This document shows, one piece after another, positions 17,763 through 25,173 of a stretch of DNA of 64,000 bases. How positions within the stretch are numbered: the first letter of the stretch is position 1; each line of letters begins with the position of its first letter. The notes beneath the pieces were generated by a model. That model was not told where the DNA came from. It was given only the letters and a program-made list of their open reading frames with translations, and did not search any database. Position numbers and translations under genes: made by a program. The DNA comes from Halocatena marina (GTDB lineage: Archaea; Halobacteriota; Halobacteria; Halobacteriales; Haloarculaceae), in NCBI RefSeq assembly GCF_025913575.1, contig NZ_CP109785.1:1860001-1924000 (forward strand), in the 5' to 3' direction.

Positions 17763-18979
17763 GATCAGAAACGATCGTCACACCAGTGGAGATTGAAGCG
17801 GCGAACAAACGCATCAGCTCAATTGCTCATCGAACGCCACTCGATCGTTCGACGACGTTTGCACAGATGAGCGACGCTGCTTCGGTTGGACTGAAACTGG
17901 AGAATATGCAGCGGACCGGTTCGTTCAAGATTCGAGGTGCGTACAACATGATGAGCCAGCTTCCAGCCACAAAACGGGAAAACGGAGTTGTCGCATCAAG
18001 TGCGGGAAATCACGCCCAAGGAGTCGCGCTCGCTGGACAGGAACTGGATATCGAAACGACGATCGTCGTGCCTGAAGTGACGCCCGCGGCCAAGATCGCG
18101 GCGACCCGTGGCTATGGTGCGACAGTCCTCGTCGAGGGAGACATCTACGAGGATTCCTATCAGTACGCGATGGATCTCGCCGACCGAGAGAACCGAACAT
18201 TTGTCCACCCGTTCAACGACGAGCAGATCATCGCCGGTCAGGGGACGGTCGGTCTCGAACTCACAGAGCAGTTCCCGGCAGTCGATACGGTACTCGTCGC
18301 AATCGGTGGGGGTGGACTCATTAGCGGTGTCTCTGTAGCGCTCCGGAACCACAACCCGGACGTTCGCGTGATCGGTGTTCAGCCGGAAGGAGCGGCCCAC
18401 GCAGCGCCATCGCTTGAGGCGGATGAAATTCAGGAACTGGAGACCGTCGATACCATCGCGGAAGGAATTGCGGATACGCGGCTCCTCGAAAAGACGTTCA
18501 CGGTCATCCGCGAGACTGTCGACGACGTGGTCAGCGTGACGGATCAAGAGATTGCGACCGCGGTTTCGCTTCTCGCAGAGCGGACGAAAACCATTGCCGA
18601 GGCAGCCGGTGGAGCACCGCTCGCAGCACTACTTTGCGATACAGTTGACGTGCGCGGTGAGAACGTCGCTGTCGTCGTGTCTGGAGGTAACATCAATCTC
18701 ACTGATCACGCCAACCTCGTAGAAACCGGACTGGTACAGCAGAATCGACTTCATCGCGTGCGTCTTGTACTCGATGACTGGGCTGCTTCACTCAGCACTG
18801 TCGTGGACCTCATCGAACAGGAGAACGCAGAGCTCATCGACATCGAGCGCAGACCACAAGCGCCGACGGAACAGCTGAATCGCTGCCCGGTGTTGCTCAC
18901 GCTCGAAGGCAACGGAGCGGACCACTTCGAACGAGTCCTCGACACACTGAACGAGCACGAAGAGATTACGGTAAAGTAA
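17759..18979 (+). CDS. ilvA: Threonine ammonia-lyase with ACT domain
   Basis: A 406-residue PLP fold-type II enzyme that deaminates threonine (and serine) to 2-oxobutyrate (pyruvate). The PLP lysine is in RTGSFKIRGAYNM (about residue 57), followed by SSAGNHAQGVALA and the phosphate-binding glycines IGGGGLISGV. The C-terminal ~75 residues (HRVRLVLDDWAASLSTVVDL, continuing to the end) form an ACT-like regulatory domain. EutB-type hydroxyectoine enzymes are shorter and lack this domain, so ordinary threonine/serine deamination is more likely. It overlaps the amidohydrolase gene by four bases. The nearby RidA would detoxify its enamine intermediate. Confidence 0.93.
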   Translation: MRSETIVTPVEIEAANKRISSIAHRTPLDRSTTFAQMSDAASVGLKLENMQRTGSFKIRGAYNMMSQLPATKRENGVVASSAGNHAQGVALAGQELDIETTIVVPEVTPAAKIAATRGYGATVLVEGDIYEDSYQYAMDLADRENRTFVHPFNDEQIIAGQGTVGLELTEQFPAVDTVLVAIGGGGLISGVSVALRNHNPDVRVIGVQPEGAAHAAPSLEADEIQELETVDTIAEGIADTRLLEKTFTVIRETVDDVVSVTDQEIATAVSLLAERTKTIAEAAGGAPLAALLCDTVDVRGENVAVVVSGGNINLTDHANLVETGLVQQNRLHRVRLVLDDWAASLSTVVDLIEQENAELIDIERRPQAPTEQLNRCPVLLTLEGNGADHFERVLDTLNEHEEITVK

Positions 18980-19157
18980 TCCAACGCTACCACGCCGTCT
19001 CAGGTCGTAGGGTGCTACTCACTTCCGTAGTATCAAGAGAACATCAATGTCCATCATATCAGGAGAAATCTCACAGCTTCACGCCACAAATTGTGCTATC
19101 TGCTGATTAGGGATACGGGATGCGTCCATGTACGTTCGGTACACAGCCGATAACAAG

Positions 19158-19166
19158 TTTTAATTT
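19158..19166 (+). promoter_or_regulatory. TATA-like box of the second aminotransferase gene
   Basis: TTTTAATTT lies about 25 bases before the ATG at 19189. This implies a leaderless transcript and supports that start. Confidence 0.45.
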
Positions 19167-19188
19167 ATTCTGTCGACGTTGGTATTGC

Positions 19189-20532
19189 ATGGATAGGGAC
19201 ACCGCAATCCCAGACACAGCAGCGCTGCCCGGACCTAATGCTCAAGCGTGGATCGATTTTCACTCAGAGTATGCAGCCGCAAGCGAATACTCTCACGAGT
19301 TCGTTTGGGACGTGACGGCTAAGGCGGACGGTCCGTTCGTTACCGATGTTGATGGGAACGTTCTCCTCGATTTTACCTGTCATATTGGCGCTGCGCCACT
19401 CGGGTACAACAACGAGAAAATCATGTCGAAGGTGCGTGAGTTCGATCTCGTCGAACCGACGAAGATTGCGGGACAAGATATGTACTTTGGTATTGGTGGT
19501 GATCCGGAGACAGCCGATATCCCCGGAGCTAGCCATCTCATGGAGAAGCTCGTCGCCATTTCGAGTGACTACGAGATGGACACCGTGTTCCTCTCGAACT
19601 CTGGTGCAGAGGCCGTCGAGAATGCGATGAAAATCACACACGACTACAATCCCACCGCAAAATACGCCTACGCATTCGAGGGAAGCTTCCACGGGCGTAC
19701 GCTTGGAACGCTCTCGCTCACCCATTCAAAGGGTGTGTACACCCGCCATTATCCTGAAATCGCGGGCGTCAAAACGCTCCCGTTCTGTGACTGTGATGAC
19801 AACTGTGAATGCGGTTTCGAGCGATCAGACGGTTCTCAGTTCCGGACTGCGCTCGAACCGGAGGGAGGACATGTCGAACCCGATGAAGTTGCCTTTGTCG
19901 TACTGGAGCCGATTCAGGGTGTGGGTGGCTACCGATTTCCGAACGAAGCGTTCGTCAGCGAAGTCGATGACGTGTGTAAATCGTACGACATCCCACTAAT
20001 CGTCGATGAGATCCAGTCTGGGGTCGGCCGTACAGGGAAGATGTGGGCCTCTGATCACTATCAAATCGAACCCGACGTCATTGCTAGTGCGAAGGGCCTA
20101 CGGGTTGGGGCGACAATTTCTCGTGAGGAGATCTTTCCCTCTGAGAAAAACCGTCTCGGTTCGACGTTCGGCGGCGGGGACCTCCTTGCCTCGATGCAAG
20201 GTGTGTTCACGATCGAGGCTATCGAACAGCACGACTTGCTCGATAATGCGACCGAGCGCGGTCGACAGGCGAAAGAGCTACTCCGTGACAACGCGTCTTC
20301 ACACGTCGAGGACGTGCGCGGTAAGGGGTTGATGCTTGCTGTCGAGGTTGACAGCCAAGACAACCGCGATGCCGTCGTTGCAGCAGCCTTAGAACGCGGC
20401 CTTCTCATTCTTGGCTGCGGTAAGCGCACAATTCGACTACTGCCACCACTGGACGCAACCGAGCGAGAGATCGAGATGGGTATTTCCATTCTCTGTGATG
20501 CACTAGACACCATCACACCGAGGACTCACTAG
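19189..20532 (+). CDS. Class III aminotransferase with cysteine-rich insert
   Basis: 447 residues. A second PLP class III transaminase: LSNSGAEAVENAMKI, FHGRTLGTLSLTHSKG, EPIQGVGGYRFPNEAF and [22 protein letters not shown] are present, with the PLP lysine in IASAKGLRVGATIS. The overall layout resembles acetylornithine/4-aminobutyrate transaminases. It contains an unusual acidic insert, FCDCDDNCECGFE, with four Cys in ten residues at about position 200-212, which could bind a metal. It converges on the ectoine-hydrolase-like gene. The amine substrate is unknown; it might act on diaminobutyrate or a hydroxylated analogue. Confidence 0.9.
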   Translation: MDRDTAIPDTAALPGPNAQAWIDFHSEYAAASEYSHEFVWDVTAKADGPFVTDVDGNVLLDFTCHIGAAPLGYNNEKIMSKVREFDLVEPTKIAGQDMYFGIGGDPETADIPGASHLMEKLVAISSDYEMDTVFLSNSGAEAVENAMKITHDYNPTAKYAYAFEGSFHGRTLGTLSLTHSKGVYTRHYPEIAGVKTLPFCDCDDNCECGFERSDGSQFRTALEPEGGHVEPDEVAFVVLEPIQGVGGYRFPNEAFVSEVDDVCKSYDIPLIVDEIQSGVGRTGKMWASDHYQIEPDVIASAKGLRVGATISREEIFPSEKNRLGSTFGGGDLLASMQGVFTIEAIEQHDLLDNATERGRQAKELLRDNASSHVEDVRGKGLMLAVEVDSQDNRDAVVAAALERGLLILGCGKRTIRLLPPLDATEREIEMGISILCDALDTITPRTH

Positions 20533-20679
20533 CATGGCAGTTGAAAATGCAAAACCAGCATTCGTCGAACGCTGAACGCTGCTTTCCGAACCAAACCGCG
20601 TGAGACTGCTGTGACCAACGCCCGTTCGACGATTCGCGTGCGATAGGTGTCTCTGTCGGTCGTGAGTCGTCTGTTGCGG

Positions 20680-21858
20680 TCAAGCGACAAACAGACGGCG
20701 CGGGAATTCAGAGAGCGGTTCGGCTCCCGTCCCAGTAACACAGAACGTCTCGCTGAGTTCGACACCGAAGTCATCGAACCACAGCCCCGGAATCATATGG
20801 AACGTCATATCCGTTTCGAGTACGGTTTCGTCACCGGGACGGATGCTCGCGGTGTGTTCGCCCCAATCGGGCGGATACCCGAGACCCATAGAGTAGCCAA
20901 TACGGTCCTCTTTTTCGACATCGTATTTTGCGATGGTATCTCGCCACACTTTCTCGACAGCTTCGCAGGTGACGCCGGGCTCGACCGCATCCAGTGCAGC
21001 CTCAATTCCCTCGACGACGATGTCTGCGGTTTCCTCAACTGCTGCTGGCGGATCACCGACGAATGTCGTTCGGGCGAGTGGCGAGTGATACCGGTGTCGA
21101 CAGCCCGATAGTTCGATGATCACTGGGTCGCCACGCTCGAACTGACGATCGGTCCACGTAAGATGCGGTGTGCCGGTGTTGTCACCCGAAGGCATCAACG
21201 GGACAATAGACGGATAGTCTCCGCCGTACTCGTCCGTTCCGTCGATGAGAGCTGTGTAGATCGATCGAGCCGCCTCGTACTCTGGAACTCCCTCGGAGAT
21301 AGCGTTGAGCCCCGCCTGCATTGCATTCTCGGAGATCCGGGCGGCTTGGCGCATGTATTCGAGTTCCTGTTCAGACTTCTTTACGCGCACCCAGTTGACG
21401 AGGAGCGTCGCATCTTCGAACTCGGCCACAGGAAGGTTCTTTTGTAGACGTATGTAGGACTTCGCTGTGAAATAGTAGGCATCCATCTCAAGACCGACGC
21501 GACCGTCGTCGACGCCAAGATCCTCCAATACCGCGGCGAAGAAGTCCATCGGATGGAGATCAACCGGAGAGTGTACGTGGTCGTCGCTGTAGGCTCGAAT
21601 GCTCTCCTCGGAAAGACGGGTCGTCGCCCGTGCTCCATTGGCGTCCATCTCGCGGCCCACCCAGATCGGTTCGTCTCGGTTCCGGGTCACCACAATCCCT
21701 TGATGGACGTAGAATGACCAGCCATCGTAGCCGGTGAGGTAGTTCATGTTAGCCGGATCGCTGACGATGATTGCGTCCAGTCCTTCTTCTGCCATCCGTT
21801 CTTTCGTTCGGGCAATGCGCCGGTCGTACTCGCTGCTGTCGAACACCGCCTGAGACAT
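20680..21858 (-). CDS. doeA: M24 family hydrolase resembling ectoine hydrolase (DoeA/EutD)
   Basis: 392 residues of the creatinase/prolidase (pita-bread) family. Segments I recall from ectoine hydrolases are present in order: MNYLTGYDGWSFYVHQG, GREMDANGARATT, HPMDFF, GLEMDAYYFTAKS, YGGDYPSIVPLMPSGDNTGTPHLTW, SGCRHRYHSPLARTTFVG, GYSMGLGYPPDWGEHTASIR and MTFHMIPGLW. As in creatinase, the usual metal-binding residues of M24 peptidases are largely substituted, which fits a hydrolase of a non-peptide amide. Ectoine hydrolase opens ectoine to N-acetyl-2,4-diaminobutyrate. A TATA-like ACATTTATAC lies at 21891-21900. The adjacent BCCT carrier, aminotransferases and dehydrogenase fit the same pathway. 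A generic Xaa-Pro peptidase is less likely. Confidence 0.87.
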   Translation of the reverse strand: MSQAVFDSSEYDRRIARTKERMAEEGLDAIIVSDPANMNYLTGYDGWSFYVHQGIVVTRNRDEPIWVGREMDANGARATTRLSEESIRAYSDDHVHSPVDLHPMDFFAAVLEDLGVDDGRVGLEMDAYYFTAKSYIRLQKNLPVAEFEDATLLVNWVRVKKSEQELEYMRQAARISENAMQAGLNAISEGVPEYEAARSIYTALIDGTDEYGGDYPSIVPLMPSGDNTGTPHLTWTDRQFERGDPVIIELSGCRHRYHSPLARTTFVGDPPAAVEETADIVVEGIEAALDAVEPGVTCEAVEKVWRDTIAKYDVEKEDRIGYSMGLGYPPDWGEHTASIRPGDETVLETDMTFHMIPGLWFDDFGVELSETFCVTGTGAEPLSEFPRRLFVA

Positions 21859-22062
21859 GCTGAATTCTCACCTGAAAATGTGCGAAGACAGTATAAATGT
21901 TTTTTGTACATGAAACAACAATACATCGCTATAAAATAACAAATAGTACAATTTCATATTCGCTGTCCGGGCCCATCTCTCCAGTTCAGTGCTGCTCAGC
22001 AATTACTCTGAAGAAAAATCCGTCTCATCATGTGTCAACATGCGATTCTGAAAAGCACAACA

Positions 22063-22070
22063 TTTAATAC
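22063..22070 (+). promoter_or_regulatory. TATA-like box of the BCCT transcript
   Basis: TTTAATAC predicts a transcription start near 22093-22098. That would place the small frame at 22134 first on the mRNA. Confidence 0.4.
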
Positions 22071-22133
22071 CACCTAACCCAAGCGAAAGGACGAGTGGTA
22101 CCGTATAGCATAATTAACGGAACTGAAACACAC

Positions 22134-22283
22134 ATGACTCAGACACAAAACGGAGAGTACGGATCCGGAGAGGCGTTGCAAGAACAACGACGAATTCAAG
22201 GCACCGATACAGACAGATCACTCGTTTCGCCGGGAGCAGCGTATCGGGTGAGAACGACACGTTCCACAGCACAGTATCAATGA
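22134..22283 (+). CDS. Possible 49-aa leader protein upstream of the BCCT gene
   Basis: An ATG-initiated frame rich in Gln, Thr, Arg and Gly (MTQTQNGEYGSGEALQEQRR...). Its stop overlaps the BCCT start by four bases (ATGA). No domain is recognised. The overlap and the absence of a Shine-Dalgarno site before the BCCT start hint at translational coupling. It may equally be an untranslated leader or an N-terminal part in a shifted frame. Confidence 0.35.
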   Translation: MTQTQNGEYGSGEALQEQRRIQGTDTDRSLVSPGAAYRVRTTRSTAQYQ

Positions 22284-23905
22284 GTCAATCGAACGATCAA
22301 GGCCCGCTTGAAGAATTCGTCGAAGAAATCGAACCGGTGATCTTTGCGTTCGGTGCGGGGATCACGCTGTTGTTCGTCGCCATCTTTGCGTACAAACCTG
22401 AGACAGCAGGAGACATCGTCACGAGAGCAAATGACCTCGTACTTGCGCACTTCAATTGGGCGTTCCTTGTCATCATGCTCTTTTTCGTCCTCTTTCTCGG
22501 ATTCCTCATCTTTGGTCCGTGGGGAAATCTCCGGTTTGGTGACGAGCCACCGGAATTCAGCTATTTTTCGTACTTTACGATGATGTACTCTGCGGGTCTT
22601 GCGGCCGGAATCGTCTTCTGGGGACCGGCTGAATCACTCATTCATTACGCATCCGTTCCGCCGCTGTACGACGTACCAGCGAAGTCAACAGCCGCAATGC
22701 CGATCGCGCTGCAGTACTCGCTGTTCCACTGGGGACTCACCCAGTGGTCCTGCTTCACCGTGATGGGAATCGGTATCGGATACTACGTCTACAACCACGA
22801 TGCACCCCTCCGCGTCTCCTCGGTACTCACTCCATTCATCGGTGCCGACAGCATCAAAGATAGTTACTGGGCAACGATCATCGACATCCTCGCGGTGTTC
22901 GCTACGCTCGGTGGCGTTGCAACTTCGCTCGGATTCATTGGGAGCCAGTTTCTCACCGGCCTTAACTACAGATGGGGGATTGAACTGAACGACCTCTTGA
23001 CCATCGGAGTCATCACAGGCATGACGGTCATTTTCACCGCTTCGTTGGTTTTAGGGATTGACCGCGGAATCCGGCGGCTCTCGAACTTCAATATGACATT
23101 GTTCGGCGTGTTGATGATCGGCACACTCATCGTTGGGCCGACGTGGGCCATTCTTCAAGTCGGCACGCAGGCGATGGCTGGATTCATCGGCGACTTTTTC
23201 AAAATGAGCTTGTTCACCCACGTTGCCGGAGGCGGCGAATGGGCGAACACGTGGACCGTCTTTTACTGGGCGTGGCCACTCGCGTGGTCGCCGTTCGCAG
23301 GCCTATTTATCGCGCGGATCTCTCGTGGTCGGAGTGTCCGCGAGGTTGCCTTTACTGGTATTGGTGCAACCGCAATGGCGACGATTCCGTGGTTTATTGT
23401 TCTCGGAGGGGCCGGTCTCCAGTTGCAAAACAGCGGTGCTGCAAATCTATTGGGGCCGATCCAAAACCCAAGTCTCGGTGAATCTGTCTCCGGGTACGTG
23501 CTCTTCGGTGCTCTGCCCTTCGGATCGATTTTCCTCTTTTTCTTTTTACTCCTCGTGATGACCTTCTTTGTCACGTCCGCCGATTCATCGACGCTTGCCG
23601 TCTCGATGATGGTTACGGGCGGGAAAGAAGAGCCCTCTGCAGGCAACCGCATCTTCTGGGGAGTGCTGCAGGGTTTGGTCGCCTCTATCCTCATGGTTAT
23701 CGGCGGTGTGGATGCACTCCAGATGGCTGCGATCATCACCGGAGGACCGTTTGCAATCGTCGGGCTCGTCGCCTGTGTCGGCCTAATACGGTCGTTTCGG
23801 AAGAAGCATGGAAATCTTCTCCTTCAAGAGGAGACAGTCATCTTCGGGTGGTCGGAAAAGGAAACGACGGAGCACCAACAGAAAGTTGAACCAAACGATG
23901 ATTGA
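22280..23905 (+). CDS. BCCT family transporter (betaine/carnitine/choline/ectoine type)
   Basis: 541 residues with about 12 hydrophobic segments. It contains the BCCT signature in ANTWTVFYWAWPLAWSPFAGLFIARISRGRSVREV, plus the N-terminal GPWGNLRFG and AGLAAGIVFWGPAESLIHY segments and FVTSADSSTLAVSMM in the later half. BCCT carriers import quaternary ammonium or tetrahydropyrimidine solutes with Na+ or H+. Both termini are acidic and short, without a large osmosensory tail. Its position beside the ectoine-hydrolase-like gene points to uptake of ectoine or betaine as nutrient. The substrate cannot be assigned from sequence alone. Confidence 0.94.
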   Translation: MSQSNDQGPLEEFVEEIEPVIFAFGAGITLLFVAIFAYKPETAGDIVTRANDLVLAHFNWAFLVIMLFFVLFLGFLIFGPWGNLRFGDEPPEFSYFSYFTMMYSAGLAAGIVFWGPAESLIHYASVPPLYDVPAKSTAAMPIALQYSLFHWGLTQWSCFTVMGIGIGYYVYNHDAPLRVSSVLTPFIGADSIKDSYWATIIDILAVFATLGGVATSLGFIGSQFLTGLNYRWGIELNDLLTIGVITGMTVIFTASLVLGIDRGIRRLSNFNMTLFGVLMIGTLIVGPTWAILQVGTQAMAGFIGDFFKMSLFTHVAGGGEWANTWTVFYWAWPLAWSPFAGLFIARISRGRSVREVAFTGIGATAMATIPWFIVLGGAGLQLQNSGAANLLGPIQNPSLGESVSGYVLFGALPFGSIFLFFFLLLVMTFFVTSADSSTLAVSMMVTGGKEEPSAGNRIFWGVLQGLVASILMVIGGVDALQMAAIITGGPFAIVGLVACVGLIRSFRKKHGNLLLQEETVIFGWSEKETTEHQQKVEPNDD

Positions 23906-24706
23906 CGTTCGGTAGTGGAGCGTGCTGTGATTGTTCGGCACACCCGCTATCGTTTCTCGACACTGCTTGGTTTGAGGGGTGTGTTATTACTCTGGTAGCG
24001 ACTCTATGCTGAATACACCCAAACGAATGACTCGCGCTAAAAGCCAGAGCATCGACTCGAACAACGCAGACAGTTTTCACGTATCACACGGCTAGAAGAC
24101 AGATCCAGCTGACAGCGAATACGTGTATATAAATTTTCCATCATAATGCATGACAATCACCGAGATATGAAAATTTCCTATTACAGTTTACGAATTAAGT
24201 GGATTTAGATTGTTTGTAGTACTGAATACGAAGCGTTCAAGAGATCGACTCACCGCGATCATGCGTTAAGATTGTTATATTCTGATTGGATATTCGAGGT
24301 ACTAGTTGCAGTCAAAACAGTTAGAGAGATAGTGCATATCCAGTTCTGTATGGCTTAATGGATCTAATCCGAGCCGTCAGTTCGTTCGTCGTGTATTCCT
24401 GATCAAATATCGATATATCAATGGTGAAAATTAGAAACTACTTGAGACAGCATTCCGATTCAAGGACAGACATACTACTAGATTCAATAATATCTTTTTT
24501 ATTGCTACTTATGGCAGATGAACCAGAGATTGTGGATTTATTTACTATATAGTGTCATATAGGACACTCTCATCTCGCATCGTCCGGCCACGATAACAAA
24601 GGTAATAGATCAGCGATCGAGGAGCATTACGATCTGCGTTCGATTCGCTCACATCGTGCCTTCGTAAACTGGTGAGAATCGAGCAGTCTGTTGAATCATC
24701 GCAGGA
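23906..24706. other. 801-bp gene-free, AT-rich region
   Basis: No supported coding region lies here. The tract from about 24120 to 24560 is much richer in A/T than its surroundings. It includes a small hairpin AGTGTC-ATATAG-GACACT (24551-24568). It may be a remnant of inserted DNA or hold an unrecognised RNA. Confidence 0.5.
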
Positions 24707-25123
24707 TCAGCTGTACTGATCGATAACGTCGATGAGTGCTGCTTTGTTCTGCATCCCGACGAGTTGTTCTACTGGCTCTCCATCGGCAAACAAGATCAGT
24801 GTGGGGACCCCTCGAACACTGAATTCGGTAGCAAGGCGCTGATTAGCGTCGATGTCGACTTTGGCGACTGCTGCATCGGTTTCGGCGGCGATTTCTTCAA
24901 CAGTTGGCTCGATCATCTTACATGGACCGCACCAATCTGCGTAGAAATCAACGAGGACAACCCTGTGCGTTTCTGTGGCGTCCGTCAGCTGCGATTGCCC
25001 CTCGATGTGGATCGGATCGGAGGGGCTGTCAGTAGTGCCGACACCGTCGTTCTCGTGTGTTTCCTGTAGCTCCGCGAGTTTCTGCTCGCGGATCTCATCG
25101 ATTGATCGATTCTCAGTCATCAC
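24707..25123 (-). CDS. Thioredoxin
   Basis: 138 residues. A thioredoxin domain with the redox motif WCGPC at about residues 64-68, the cis-proline in VRGVPTLILFADG and the C-terminal VGMQNKAALIDVI helix. It is preceded by a ~45-residue acidic helical extension (IDEIREQKLAELQETHEND). It reduces protein disulfides in the cytoplasm. Two Met codons begin the frame; either may be the start. It lies 50 bases from the end of the gamma-glutamyltransferase gene on the same strand. A link to gamma-glutamylcysteine, the haloarchaeal low-molecular-weight thiol, is conceivable. Confidence 0.95.
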   Translation of the reverse strand: MMTENRSIDEIREQKLAELQETHENDGVGTTDSPSDPIHIEGQSQLTDATETHRVVLVDFYADWCGPCKMIEPTVEEIAAETDAAVAKVDIDANQRLATEFSVRGVPTLILFADGEPVEQLVGMQNKAALIDVIDQYS

Positions 25124-25173
25124 GTTCTGGTATGTGGTGGACGATCTTAATTCTTCAGCACAGGAGCAATCCT

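Noticed and set aside
17759..18979. Assignment of the threonine ammonia-lyase as EutB of hydroxyectoine breakdown
   Set aside because: The protein has a C-terminal ACT domain and full IlvA-like length, which EutB proteins lack; no EutC partner is visible.
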